Assembly: GCF_029531845.1 (NCBI RefSeq)
Contig: NZ_JAMBPV010000011.1
Span: forward strand, 1 to 64,000
Source of the DNA: Staphylococcus equorum
GTDB lineage: Bacteria; Bacillota; Bacilli; Staphylococcales; Staphylococcaceae
Direction: 5' to 3'
Length of the DNA stretch: 64,000 nucleotides
Made by a program: the position numbers and the translations under genes. A model generated the notes under the pieces. That model searched no databases. It saw only the letters and a list, made by a program, of their open reading frames with translations, and was not told where the DNA came from. Shown here in pieces: positions 7,493 to 16,477 of the stretch; position 1 is the stretch's first letter, and each line of letters starts with the position of its first letter.

Positions 7493-7963
7493 ATGACAAA
7501 TCACATAGTACTATTTCAACCACAGATACCAGGTAATACAGGAAGTATTGCAAGAACATGTGCAGGCACATATACACATTTACACTTAATTAAGCCACTT
7601 GGTTTCAGTACAGATGATAAGATGTTAAAGCGTGCTGGATTAGATTATTGGGAAACTGTTAATATTAGTTATCATGAAAGTATTGAAGACTTTTTTGAAG
7701 CAACAGAGGGCACTTATTATTTATTAACTAAATTTGGTAAGAAAACATATTCAGATTTTGATTTTACTGATACTACTCATGATCACTTCTTTATTTTTGG
7801 ACGTGAAACGACAGGATTACCTGACTGGGTGAAAGAAACATATCAAGAAACAGCATTACGTATTCCTATGAATGATAATATTAGATCATTAAACTTATCT
7901 AATACAGCATCATTGCTCATTTATGAAGCATTAAGACAACAAAGTTTTCCAGATTTACATTAA
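7493..7963 (+). CDS. trmL: tRNA (cytidine(34)-2'-O)-methyltransferase, SPOUT family
   Basis: A 156-residue SPOUT methyltransferase. The family signature is visible: QPQIPGNTGSIARTC near the N-terminus, FGRETTGLP, and IRSLNLSNTAS in the C-terminal knot. TrmL methylates the ribose of the wobble base of tRNA-Leu(CAA) and tRNA-Leu(UAA), both present in the first tRNA cluster. The start ATG 7493 follows GAGGAG at 7476-7481 and lies one base past the queG stop. Co-transcription with queG is very likely. Confidence 0.93.
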   Translation: MTNHIVLFQPQIPGNTGSIARTCAGTYTHLHLIKPLGFSTDDKMLKRAGLDYWETVNISYHESIEDFFEATEGTYYLLTKFGKKTYSDFDFTDTTHDHFFIFGRETTGLPDWVKETYQETALRIPMNDNIRSLNLSNTASLLIYEALRQQSFPDLH

Positions 7964-8147
7964 TAAATGCACTAAATGAATGAAAATAATGTAATAGATT
8001 TGTATAATAGAGACAAGTCTTATAACTTAGCATTTAATTAATCAAATTGGTACATTACTAATGTTGTGGTTTATCTCCATTACATCAAGGGTATTAATAA
8101 AAATAATGCTAGAACGCGTCTTAATAAAAAAGAGGAGTGTAATTACT

Positions 8148-8747
8148 ATGGCAATGAACTTTAAAGTTTTAGAAAACGAAAAAATTGTAGCTGAATATGC
8201 TGCAGATATATTAAGAAAACAATTTAACAACAATCCGACAACTATTGCAGGTCTACACCTTTCTAATGATAATTCACCAGTATTAGATGAATTAAAGAAA
8301 AATGTAGATAATCATCCTGTAGACTTTAGTCAAATTAACATTTTAGATTATGATGATAACAAATCTTATTTTGAAGCTTTAGGTGTACCCGAAGGTCAAA
8401 TTTATAGTGTTTCATTTAATGAAGATACTGAATCATTTATTGGTGATAAAATTAAAACAAAAGAAAACAAAGGTAAATTGGTTACACAAGTACTGTCAAT
8501 TGATACTAATGGTAAATTGAATGTAAGTGTAAAGCAAGGTCTGTTTTCAGCGCGTGAAGTGATTTTAATTATCACTGGTGCTGATAAAAAAGAAATTGTT
8601 CACAAATTATATGAAGAAAATGGTAAAACAAACTTCGAACCTTCAGATTTAAAAGCGCACCGTATGGTAAACGTGGTTTTAGATGAAGCGGCAGCAGAAG
8701 GATTACCTGAAGATGTAAGACATTATTTCACAGCACGTTTTGCTTAA
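8148..8747 (+). CDS. NagB/6-phosphogluconolactonase-fold protein of unknown activity
   Basis: A 199-residue protein resembling a staphylococcal gene annotated as glucosamine-6-phosphate isomerase-like. The C-terminal part (GLFSAREVILIITGADKKE) matches the equivalent strand and helix of NagB. I do not see the NagB catalytic segments DGH or a clear substrate loop, and it is about 40 residues shorter than NagB, so deaminase activity is doubtful. ATG 8148 is preferred over an upstream in-frame codon because AGAGGAG sits at 8131-8137. It is followed 22 nt later by a small acidic protein gene, probably in the same transcript. Confidence 0.75.
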   Translation: MAMNFKVLENEKIVAEYAADILRKQFNNNPTTIAGLHLSNDNSPVLDELKKNVDNHPVDFSQINILDYDDNKSYFEALGVPEGQIYSVSFNEDTESFIGDKIKTKENKGKLVTQVLSIDTNGKLNVSVKQGLFSAREVILIITGADKKEIVHKLYEENGKTNFEPSDLKAHRMVNVVLDEAAAEGLPEDVRHYFTARFA

Positions 8748-8769
8748 TATAAAATGTGAGGTCATAGGT

Positions 8770-8955
8770 ATGAAAAACGAAAAAGATAATAAATATTTAC
8801 AAAATGATGTATCTGAACCTGAAAATGAAATGGTCAATGACTATGATGATGTAGTTGAACTTGGTAAGGAAATGGAACAAATTTCTGAGGAAAATGATGA
8901 AGATAAATTAGATAAATCTCATGACCCAGAAGTTCGTTCAGATTTAAATAACTAG
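8770..8955 (+). CDS. Small acidic protein, unknown function
   Basis: A 61-residue, highly charged and strongly acidic protein with many Glu, Asp and Asn and no hydrophobic stretch, probably disordered. ATG 8770 is chosen. A longer reading from 8740 would overlap the upstream gene and has no ribosome binding site. It is the last gene before the terminator at 8964, downstream of the NagB-like gene. I do not recognise a family. Confidence 0.6.
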   Translation: MKNEKDNKYLQNDVSEPENEMVNDYDDVVELGKEMEQISEENDEDKLDKSHDPEVRSDLNN

Positions 8956-8963
8956 TTATAATT

Positions 8964-9005
8964 TAGCGCTTTGTTGAATTTTTTATTCACAAAGCGCTAT
9001 TTTTA
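8964..9005 (+). terminator. Terminator after the small acidic gene
   Basis: A long stem pairs TAGCGCTTTGT (8964-8974) with ACAAAGCGCTA (8989-8999), with an additional inner pairing, and is followed by T residues. Confidence 0.9.
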
Positions 9006-9163
9006 TGTCTATTTATAGAAATAGCGCTTTTGAGAAAGTAAAAATTAAACCGTTTTGATATTCAAATAATGCAATAAAGTGTTTTCAATTTAAAAAGAAA
9101 TGCCAAGTTAAAAGTGAATGTGTTATTATTAAATCATTATTGGATTTAAGGAGACTTATACAT

Positions 9164-9580
9164 ATGTTAAGTAAGTATTGGAAATACATTATGATTAGTG
9201 CTGTCATTGTTAATTTAATCTCTATAAAAGGTTTTCCTATGGCGATTGGTGCACTCTACTTACCCGTGTTATTTAAAGTTATAAAATTACAGATAAATTT
9301 ATCGCGTGGACTTGTTGATCAAGTTAATGCTTCAACATTCGTTAAAGGTAATCAAACTGGAATTATTATAAGCGTGATATGTTGTATTGTAATAACTGTA
9401 TTATTGTTTAAGCCGTTAGGTGGTTTTTATAGTAGTTTAACTGGATTTTTAGGTACATTAGTTACGATTAGTCCTGTTACTATGGTTATCGGTGCGGTTT
9501 TACTCATATTAACGGCTGTAGGGGTAATACAAGCAGCAAAAGTACAATTCAACAAAATAAACATTACTAAAGAGAGCTAA
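9164..9580 (+). CDS. Small membrane protein, unknown function
   Basis: A 138-residue protein with three or four hydrophobic segments (about residues 8-40, 70-90 and 95-130) and a short basic tail. ATG 9164 follows AAGGAG at 9148-9153. An in-frame TTG at 9140 has no ribosome binding site. It is flanked by its own terminator, so it is probably a single-gene unit. I do not recognise a named family. Confidence 0.65.
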   Translation: MLSKYWKYIMISAVIVNLISIKGFPMAIGALYLPVLFKVIKLQINLSRGLVDQVNASTFVKGNQTGIIISVICCIVITVLLFKPLGGFYSSLTGFLGTLVTISPVTMVIGAVLLILTAVGVIQAAKVQFNKINITKES

Positions 9581-9632
9581 ACTTCATAGTTATTAGATGT
9601 TTTATAAAGCGATAATATAGTTTATATGAAAT

Positions 9633-9667
9633 ACCGTGAAATCTTATTGATTTTGACGGTGTTTTTT
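9633..9667 (+). terminator. Terminator after the membrane protein gene
   Basis: ACCGTGAAATC (9633-9643) pairs with GATTTTGACGGT (9649-9660) apart from a small asymmetry, followed by a run of six T. Confidence 0.8.
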
Positions 9668-9738
9668 ATGTGAAAGTGAAAACTTCTAGTTAATAAAGGA
9701 AAATAATAACTCTTAAATTCAGTTTAAAATAAAATAAT

Positions 9739-9753
9739 ATGTAAACGCTCTAT
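9739..9753 (+). promoter_or_regulatory. Candidate CcpA site (cre) upstream of fumC
   Basis: ATGTAAACGCTCTAT matches the cre pattern WTGNAANCGNWNNCW with one mismatch. It lies just upstream of the -35 element at 9761. Carbon catabolite repression of the TCA-cycle gene fumC is plausible. Confidence 0.4.
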
Positions 9754-9760
9754 AATACGA

Positions 9761-9790
9761 TTGCCCCTTTAAAATAATTAATGCTATACT
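9761..9790 (+). promoter_or_regulatory. Sigma-A promoter of fumC
   Basis: TTGCCC (9761-9766), an 18-nt spacer and TATACT (9785-9790) precede the fumC start by 37 nt. Confidence 0.6.
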
Positions 9791-9827
9791 AAGGCTGAAT
9801 AACGAATAATGAAGGGGAGAATTTGAA

Positions 9828-11213
9828 ATGTCAGTTAGAATTGAACATGATACATTCGGTGAAATTGAAGTACCTGCAGAAAAATATTGGGGTGCTCAAA
9901 CAGAAAGAAGTAAACGTAACTTTCCAGTAGGTAAAGAACAAATGCCTATCGAAGTTGTTTACGGATTTGCTCAGTTAAAAAGAGGGGCAGCCTTAGCTAA
10001 CAATGAATTAGGAAAACTATCAGATGCTAAAAAAGAGGCCATTGTTTATGCTTGTGACCGTGTCATTAATAAAGAGCTAGATGAACATTTCCCATTAGTG
10101 GTTTGGCAAACAGGTAGTGGTACACAAAGTAATATGAACGTTAATGAAGTTGTGAGCTATGTAGCTAATGAATATTTAAAATCACAAGGCAGTGATGAAA
10201 CAATCCATCCTAATGATGACGTTAATAAATCACAAAGTTCAAATGATACATTTCCAACAGCAATGCATGTTGCATTATATAATGAAGTAGAAACAAAACT
10301 TGAACCAGCTTTAAAAGCGTTACGCGATACTTTCAAAGAAAAAGAAGAACAATTTAACGATATTATAAAAATTGGACGTACACACTTACAAGATGCAACG
10401 CCTATTCGTTTAGGACAAGAAATTAGTGGGTGGCGTTTCATGCTTGATAAATGTGAAACTTTATTAGGTGAATCAAAAGCACATATTTTGAACTTAGCGA
10501 TTGGCGGTACAGCTGTAGGTACAGGTATTAATGCGCATCCAGAATTTGGTGATAAAGTAGCTAAATTTATTTCAGAAAATACAGGTTATGCATTTGTATC
10601 ATCTGAAAATAAATTCCATGCTTTAACTGCACATGATGAAGTAGTTCAATTACATGGTACATTAAAAGCATTAGCAACTGACTTAATGAAAATTGCTAAT
10701 GATGTAAGATGGTTAGCATCAGGCCCACGCGCAGGACTTGCTGAATTATCAATTCCTGAAAATGAACCAGGTTCATCAATTATGCCAGGAAAAGTAAACC
10801 CTACACAATGTGAAATGTTAACAATGGTAGCAGTACAAGTTATGGGTAACGATACTGCAGTAGGTATCGGAAGTTCTCAAGGTAATTTCGAGCTGAACGT
10901 ATATAAACCGGTCATCTTACATAATACGTTGCAATCTATTTATTTATTAGCAGATGGCATGCAAACATTTAATGATAACTGTGCAGTTGGTATTGAGCCA
11001 ATTCATGAAAATATAGATAATTATTTAAACCAATCATTAATGCTAGTGACTGCTCTAAATCCACACATTGGATATGAAAATGCTGCAAGTATTGCTAAAA
11101 AAGCACACCGTGAGGGTCTTACATTAAAAGAATCTGCGATACAATCAGGTCATGTGACTGAAGAACAATTTGAACAATGGATAAAACCTGAAGACATGGT
11201 TGAACCAAAATAA
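9828..11213 (+). CDS. fumC: Fumarate hydratase, class II
   Basis: A 461-residue enzyme interconverting fumarate and malate in the TCA cycle. The superfamily signature [11 protein letters not shown] is at about residues 318-328, and the [14 protein letters not shown] and GRTHLQDA segments of the active site are intact. Length is typical of class II fumarases. ATG 9828 follows AAGGGGAG. The gene is monocistronic, with a promoter and possible cre site upstream and a strong terminator downstream that is shared with the convergent pseudouridine synthase gene. Confidence 0.97.
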   Translation: MSVRIEHDTFGEIEVPAEKYWGAQTERSKRNFPVGKEQMPIEVVYGFAQLKRGAALANNELGKLSDAKKEAIVYACDRVINKELDEHFPLVVWQTGSGTQSNMNVNEVVSYVANEYLKSQGSDETIHPNDDVNKSQSSNDTFPTAMHVALYNEVETKLEPALKALRDTFKEKEEQFNDIIKIGRTHLQDATPIRLGQEISGWRFMLDKCETLLGESKAHILNLAIGGTAVGTGINAHPEFGDKVAKFISENTGYAFVSSENKFHALTAHDEVVQLHGTLKALATDLMKIANDVRWLASGPRAGLAELSIPENEPGSSIMPGKVNPTQCEMLTMVAVQVMGNDTAVGIGSSQGNFELNVYKPVILHNTLQSIYLLADGMQTFNDNCAVGIEPIHENIDNYLNQSLMLVTALNPHIGYENAASIAKKAHREGLTLKESAIQSGHVTEEQFEQWIKPEDMVEPK

Positions 11214-11225
11214 AAAAATATTAAA

Positions 11226-11267
11226 AAGCCAACGCTTCTTTAAATAGAACGCGTTGGCTTATTTTTT
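11226..11267. terminator. Bidirectional terminator between fumC and the pseudouridine synthase gene
   Basis: AAGCCAACGC (11226-11235) pairs with GCGTTGGCTT (11251-11260) and is followed by a T-rich tract. An A run on the other side supports use by the convergent gene as well. Confidence 0.85.
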
Positions 11268-11283
11268 ATTATATTAATATGAT

Positions 11284-12111
11284 TTAAACTTCATCGTCCA
11301 TACTTACTGAAATTGTTTCTTGCGTAAGTGGGTGGATAAATTCAATTTTATAACTATTTAATTGTAGCTGTCTTAGTGTTGAATTACCGTATAATGGATC
11401 GCCAATTACTGGATGACCAATTTCAGCTAAGTGAACACGAATTTGGTGGGTTCTACCTGTATCTAATTTTAAATCTACTTCGCTTACATCTTCTTTAATC
11501 ATTTTAGAATTAATGATATGTGTAATTGCAGTTTGTCCAGTAGGTGACACTCTACGCTTGTTAGAGTGGAATTTATCTTTGCCTATTGGCATATCAATCG
11601 TTTGTGGTTTGATAGGTAATAAACTGTGCACATTTGCTTTATAAATACGATCAATTTCATTTTCTTCTAGCATACGGTCTAAAATTTTCTTCATTAATGG
11701 ATTTTTAGCAACAATCAATAAACCAACCGTTTCTTGGTCCAAGCGATGTATTGGTTCAACATATTCACTTTTGACTGTGTAGATAACGTGATTCATTAGT
11801 GTATTACTTTCTTTTAAATCATTCGGGTGCGTTTTAACGCCTTTTGGCTTCATTACAACAGCGATATCATTATCTTCGTAATAAATTTGAGCGTAGCGAT
11901 AACTTGGTAAATAATTGCTCACTTCTTCTGGTGTAGGTATGAAAGCTATATCACCAGTGTTTACTTTAGACATTAAAGTTGCAGGTTCATCGTTAATTGT
12001 AATTGACTTAGACATATTTAAATTATGTAAGTCTTTTTTAGGTAAGTGCAATTGTTGAAAAATTTCTCTCAATGTTAATTGATTATATTTAATAGGGATT
12101 TCAAATTTCAT
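11284..12111 (-). CDS. RluA-family RNA pseudouridine synthase
   Basis: A 275-residue protein with an N-terminal S4-like RNA-binding region (about 1-60) and a RluA catalytic domain containing HRLDQETVGLLIVAK (catalytic Asp in HRLD) and a C-terminal GRTHQIRVHL motif. It isomerises uridine to pseudouridine in rRNA or tRNA; the exact site cannot be told from sequence. The start is the ATG at 12109-12111, after AAGGAGG, which is better than the in-frame ATG 21 nt upstream. In S. aureus the homologue lies between fumC and airS, as here. Confidence 0.9.
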   Translation of the reverse strand: MKFEIPIKYNQLTLREIFQQLHLPKKDLHNLNMSKSITINDEPATLMSKVNTGDIAFIPTPEEVSNYLPSYRYAQIYYEDNDIAVVMKPKGVKTHPNDLKESNTLMNHVIYTVKSEYVEPIHRLDQETVGLLIVAKNPLMKKILDRMLEENEIDRIYKANVHSLLPIKPQTIDMPIGKDKFHSNKRRVSPTGQTAITHIINSKMIKEDVSEVDLKLDTGRTHQIRVHLAEIGHPVIGDPLYGNSTLRQLQLNSYKIEFIHPLTQETISVSMDDEV

Positions 12112-12307
12112 AGTATCCTCCTTGATTATCATATATAATCATACCATAAACAACGTGTTAAAAATATTAGACATAGTAATTCTATGACATTTATTTTATT
12201 GTTATTTAAATCATTTTAAAGGTTAATCATAACTGTATTTTTAAAATAGTTTATGAGCCTGTATAATGTATGTAAAGTAATATTGTATAAAAGAATGGAC
12301 TGGTTAA

Positions 12308-13417
12308 ATGGAAAAACCGACTAGACTTGCTTTATTAAAAGAAATTGCAGAATTTTTAAATGTGGAAACAGAAACATATAGTATGATGCAAGGCGCATTG
12401 AAGTCTTTAATTCAAGGAAGCAAATTTACAACAGGCTGGATTTTCTTTATTGATGATTCAGGTCAGCATGAGCTTGTATCACATATAGATTTGCCGGGCG
12501 CATTAGCTAAGCAAAACTGTAAATATATGTGTGAAGGCACGTGTTGGTGTGTTCAAGCCTATCAAAACAAGAAATTGACCAAAGCATCTAATATCATTAA
12601 TTGTTCGCGTATCAACCTTGCAAATCGTGCCTATCATGATGAGACAGATGGCATCACACACCATGCAACTGTACCGCTTAGGTCAGGGGATGAACAGTTC
12701 GGTCTCTTAAATGTTGCTACACCACATACAACGCACTATAGTGAAGAAGATTTAGAAATGTTAGAGTCTGTAGCGTTTCAAATTGGCTCTGCAATCAAAC
12801 GTATTTGGCTGACAGATCAAGAAAAAGAAGCGGCACGTATAAGTGAACGAAATCGATTAGCAAGAGACCTACATGATTCAGTGAATCAAATGCTCTTTTC
12901 TGTAAAATTAACGGCGCATGCAGCTGAAGGAATCACTAAAGAAGAAGTATCACGGAAGGCTTTTCAAGTGATAGAACAAACAAGCCAACAAGCTGTCAAC
13001 GAGATGCGCGCTTTGATTTGGCAGCTAAAGCCAGTTGGTCTAGAACAAGGTTTAGTTAACGCTCTGAAAAAATACAGCACGCTTTTACAACTTGAGTTAA
13101 CTGTAAAAGTAGATGGACTGATTAATCTTCCGAGTATAGTTGAAGAAAACATTTATCGTATTATACAAGAAGCAATGAATAATACAAAAAAACATAGTGA
13201 TACCACTGAAATAGAGTTAACGTTAATTCAAAAAGATAATTGTTTTACGATTGATATAGCAGATCGTGGTAAGGGATTTAATATTAATGAATCCAATCCA
13301 CCAGACTCTCATGGTTTAAGTAATATGAGACAACGTACAAAAATGATTAATGGCAAATTAGAAATAGATTCAACTCAAAATAAAGGCACTACAATTCATA
13401 TAGCAGTTCCATTATAA
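12308..13417 (+). CDS. airS: Oxygen/redox-sensing histidine kinase AirS
   Basis: A 369-residue cytoplasmic kinase without membrane segments. A GAF domain (about 20-165) contains a cysteine cluster, C71, C75, C79 and C81, plus C99. S. aureus AirS is known to bind a redox-active 2Fe-2S cluster through such cysteines. A HisKA_3 phosphoacceptor (RDLHDSVNQ, His near residue 190) and a HATPase domain (DRGKGF) follow. The start codon ATG 12308 has only a weak Shine-Dalgarno. airR follows 21 nt downstream. In S. aureus the pair (also called YhcSR) controls anaerobic respiration and cell-wall genes. Confidence 0.9.
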   Translation: MEKPTRLALLKEIAEFLNVETETYSMMQGALKSLIQGSKFTTGWIFFIDDSGQHELVSHIDLPGALAKQNCKYMCEGTCWCVQAYQNKKLTKASNIINCSRINLANRAYHDETDGITHHATVPLRSGDEQFGLLNVATPHTTHYSEEDLEMLESVAFQIGSAIKRIWLTDQEKEAARISERNRLARDLHDSVNQMLFSVKLTAHAAEGITKEEVSRKAFQVIEQTSQQAVNEMRALIWQLKPVGLEQGLVNALKKYSTLLQLELTVKVDGLINLPSIVEENIYRIIQEAMNNTKKHSDTTEIELTLIQKDNCFTIDIADRGKGFNINESNPPDSHGLSNMRQRTKMINGKLEIDSTQNKGTTIHIAVPL

Positions 13418-13438
13418 TGCCTTGAAAGGAAGTTTAGC

Positions 13439-14062
13439 ATGTATCGAATTATACTTGTAGATGATCATCATATTGTAAGACAAGGATTAGAATTCCTACT
13501 GTCAACTGTTGACGATATAAATGTAATAGGAGGATTTTCAGACGGTAAATCTTTCTTTAAATATTTAGAAACAAATGAATTACCTGATATTGTATTACTA
13601 GATTTAGTTATGCCTGAAATGAATGGTATTGAAATTACAGAAATGATGAAAAAGTCGTATCCAGAAGTGAAAATATTAGTACTTACAAGCTATGTGGACG
13701 ATGAGCATGTGATTTCTGCTATTAATAAGGGTGCAGATGGCTATGAGATGAAAGATGTTGAGCCTGAACAATTAATAAAAACAATTAAGAAAGTGCTTTC
13801 AGGTGAGAAAACGATACACCCTCAAGCACAAAGTGTCATTGAAGCGGTTAGTAAAAAGCCACATTTTACTAATAAATTATCAAAGCGGGAATCTGAAGTA
13901 TTGGCGGAGATGGTTAAAGGTAAAACAAACAAAGAAATTGCAGAAACATTATTTGTTTCAGAGAAAACTATAAAAACTCATGTAAGTCATATTTTTAATA
14001 AACTTCAAGTAACTGATCGCACACAAGCAGCGATATATGCGATGCAAAACAATCTCATTTAA
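13439..14062 (+). CDS. airR: Response regulator AirR, NarL/LuxR family
   Basis: A 207-residue regulator with a receiver domain (acidic pair D8-D9, phosphoacceptor D55 in IVLLDLVMPEMNG, switch Thr and a conserved Lys) and a C-terminal LuxR-type helix-turn-helix (TNKEIAETLFVSEKTIKTH). It is the partner of the kinase encoded just upstream and is preceded by AAAGGAAG. It should be phosphorylated by AirS when the iron-sulfur cluster is oxidised, as known for S. aureus. Confidence 0.92.
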   Translation: MYRIILVDDHHIVRQGLEFLLSTVDDINVIGGFSDGKSFFKYLETNELPDIVLLDLVMPEMNGIEITEMMKKSYPEVKILVLTSYVDDEHVISAINKGADGYEMKDVEPEQLIKTIKKVLSGEKTIHPQAQSVIEAVSKKPHFTNKLSKRESEVLAEMVKGKTNKEIAETLFVSEKTIKTHVSHIFNKLQVTDRTQAAIYAMQNNLI

Positions 14063-14181
14063 CATAGCGAAGCCATGGTATTGGAAGCGGATTCATTTTT
14101 TGTAATTATTTTCAAATTTTGCTTTTAATTATATAAAATTACTATATAATACAGAGTAATAAACAATAGGGGGATAATGCA

Positions 14182-15462
14182 ATGAAAACAAAAAACCTTT
14201 CAATGAAGATTGTCATAGCGTTAATATTAGGTATTGCTATTGGTTCCATTTTTAATATGTTTGCACAATCTGCATTCGTTATTAATGTTGATAAGTACGT
14301 ATTTAATGTTATTGGACAAATTTTCTTGAATTTAATATTTATGTTAGTAGTACCCGTAGTATTTGTATCAATCGTTTTAGGTGTAGTTGGAGTTGGGGAT
14401 CCTAAACTACTCGGTGGTATAGGTTTAAAGACAATTATGTTCTTTTTAACAACTACGGCTTTAGCAATTACAATTGGTATAGCTTTAGCATTGATATTTA
14501 ATCCAGGTGAAGGTAAATCAGATTTATTAAAAAGCGATGACGTTTCAAGTTATCAAAAAACTTTAGATAAAGAAGAAGGCTCACAAAGTGCTGCAGCCGG
14601 TCAATCGTTCGATCAAACTTTAATTAATTTATTTCCAAAGAATCCATTACAATCAATGACTGATGAAAATATGCTTCAAATTATCACATTTGCCATTTTT
14701 ATTGGGGTCGGTATTATTATGGTCGGTTCCAAAGCACAAATGGTACATAAGTTTTTTGAACAAACCAATGAAGTACTCATGTATATCGTGACAATGATTA
14801 TGAGTGTCTTTGCACCGATTGGTACGTTTGGTTTAGTTGCACATGCCTTTACAGGAGCTGGTTTCGGCGCTATTAAACAATTAGGTATGTACTTCTTTAT
14901 CGTACTGTTAGCACTCGCAATTCATTTCTTCGTAGTATATGGTTCAGCAGTTAAATTCATGGGGAAAACAAGTCCATTACAGTTCTTCAAAGATTTTATT
15001 CCAGCAATTTCGCTTGGATTTAGTGCTTCGAGTTCAACAGCAACGTTACCAGTTTCACTAAGATGTACGAAGAAAATGGGAGTGAGACCTGAAATTGCAT
15101 CCTTTGTTCAACCTTTAGGTGCAACCATCAATATGGATGGAACAGCAATTATGCAAGGGGTAGCAACAATCTTTATTGCTCAAATTTCAGGTGTGGATCT
15201 TTCATTTGGACAACTTATTACAGTAGTAGTGATTGCAGTTGTAGCATCAATTGGAACTGCAGGGGTGCCAGGTGTTGGTTTAATTATGTTAGCAATGGTA
15301 TTAAATGCAGTTGGGTTAGACCCAGCAGCAATCGGTATTATTTTAGGTATAGATAGATTGTTAGATATGACAAGAACTTCTGTAAATATTACTGGTGACG
15401 CAGCTTGTGCATTAATTATTTCAAACGCAGCAGACAGAAAAGATGCAGCTAAAAAGGCTTAA
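14182..15462 (+). CDS. Dicarboxylate/glutamate:cation symporter, DAACS family
   Basis: A 426-residue protein with about eight membrane helices. The two family hallmarks are present: the serine-rich re-entrant hairpin SASSSTATLPVS (about 290) and the motif ATINMDGTAIMQG (about 315-327). Family members move glutamate, aspartate or C4-dicarboxylates with sodium or protons. Specificity cannot be read from the sequence. RBS GGGGG precedes ATG 14182. It is transcribed alone, with a strong terminator downstream. In S. aureus, from memory, this gene is not next to airR, so it appears to be part of a species-specific insertion. Confidence 0.88.
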   Translation: MKTKNLSMKIVIALILGIAIGSIFNMFAQSAFVINVDKYVFNVIGQIFLNLIFMLVVPVVFVSIVLGVVGVGDPKLLGGIGLKTIMFFLTTTALAITIGIALALIFNPGEGKSDLLKSDDVSSYQKTLDKEEGSQSAAAGQSFDQTLINLFPKNPLQSMTDENMLQIITFAIFIGVGIIMVGSKAQMVHKFFEQTNEVLMYIVTMIMSVFAPIGTFGLVAHAFTGAGFGAIKQLGMYFFIVLLALAIHFFVVYGSAVKFMGKTSPLQFFKDFIPAISLGFSASSSTATLPVSLRCTKKMGVRPEIASFVQPLGATINMDGTAIMQGVATIFIAQISGVDLSFGQLITVVVIAVVASIGTAGVPGVGLIMLAMVLNAVGLDPAAIGIILGIDRLLDMTRTSVNITGDAACALIISNAADRKDAAKKA

Positions 15463-15521
15463 GCATAAATAGTTAATGATATTTTAATAAAAAATAAAAT
15501 TTTAGATTTCTTTAAAAATAG

Positions 15522-15559
15522 AAGTCTCCCGTTCAATTTTTGAATGGGAGACTTTTTTG
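15522..15559 (+). terminator. Terminator after the symporter gene
   Basis: A 14-bp stem, AAGTCTCCCGTTCA (15522-15535) with TGAATGGGAGACTT (15541-15554; one G-T pair), is followed by T residues. Confidence 0.9.
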
Positions 15560-15662
15560 AATACCAATTTATAATTTCATATAACTGTTATTGGAGAGTA
15601 GAGCTAAAAAGCCCTTAATTTATAAAGTGAGAATGAATCCACTTTCATAATTTCATTACTGT

Positions 15663-16038
15663 TTATCCTTTAAAATTGATATAACGGTATGCTGTTTTTA
15701 CTGATTCATCAGTAGATGGTTCAATATTTTCCAATTTGTAGGCAATACCTAATGATTGCCATTTATACACGCCAAGTTGATGACAAGGTGAAATTTCAAG
15801 CCTTTCAACATTTAAATAATACTGCCAGAAAGGGCATTTGGAGTAATGGTTCGCCGCCGCTGACAGTGACACCTCCACTTGATGCGTCAAAATAAGGTTT
15901 CAAAGGTATGATTCCATTGGCAGTAACTTCTCTAGATTGTTCGTTTATTTTCCAAGTATCTGGATTATGACAGTATAAACATCTAAGTAAGCAACCTTGT
16001 GTAAATAATATATATCTTAAACCAGGTCCATCGACCAT
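15663..16038 (-). pseudogene. pflA: Remnant of pyruvate formate-lyase activating enzyme (pflA)
   Basis: Two overlapping frames together cover both ends of PflA. The N-terminal part (from 16038) has [15 protein letters not shown], the radical-SAM cysteine motif CLLRCLYC and [11 protein letters not shown], then stops at 15805. The C-terminal part (to 15663) has [15 protein letters not shown] and [10 protein letters not shown] in another frame. Roughly 100 internal residues are missing between them, around position 15815-15830, and the first dozen or so residues are also lost. No pflB is nearby. A functional radical enzyme cannot be made from this locus. The call rests on remembered PflA sequence, and the deletion size is approximate. 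Confidence 0.88.
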
Positions 16039-16075
16039 TTTTAAATCCCTACGAAGCTGTTGTAAGTTCGTTGTG

Positions 16076-16336
16076 TGGTTCTATCGTATTAGCTACCTCA
16101 ATTGATTAATGTTAACGATTTCACATCAATTATAACATCAACTATGTTAAACTTTTCACAATGAATGTGAAGATTTTTAAAACAACTTGTGAAAAGTTTG
16201 AGAACATGTGAGCGATATTATTACAGGCATATTTAATCAAATAACTGTTCTATAACAGTTGCTATTAAAATTAAAGATATTCACTTACATTGAGTTGAAT
16301 AATAAATGAACAAACTTAATAGGGAGAAGGTAAATA
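16076..16336. other. Gene-free stretch with a spaced inverted repeat of Rex/FNR-like half-sites
   Basis: No credible ORF is present. A perfect 13-nt inverted repeat, AAACTTTTCACAA at 16149-16161 and TTGTGAAAAGTTT at 16187-16199, is separated by 25 nt. The outer parts contain TTCACAA and TTGTGAA, the half-sites of the Rex operator TTGTGAA-N4-TTCACAA, but in inverted order and widely spaced. It lies upstream of the pflA remnant and could be a relic of redox control of pfl. Confidence 0.45.
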
Positions 16337-16381
16337 AAAAGCCAGCTAATACCTAAAGATTATAGGGATTAGCTAGCTTTT
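16337..16381 (-). terminator. Terminator downstream of purU
   Basis: AAAAGCCAGCTAAT (16337-16350) pairs with ATTAGCTAGCTTTT (16368-16381) with one mismatch. Read on the minus strand it ends in a T run, about 100 nt past the purU stop. Confidence 0.65.
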
Positions 16382-16477
16382 AAAAGTTAGATATACAATA
16401 GAAGATTTTGATTTTTATTATTAAAAAACGATATATGAGAATAGAGTAACAGCGAGTAGTACACGCTGTTTTTACTA

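Noticed and set aside
16448..16470. Hairpin AACAGCG/CGCTGTT near the purU stop
   Set aside because: On the purU strand it has no T run. The better terminator is at 16337-16381.
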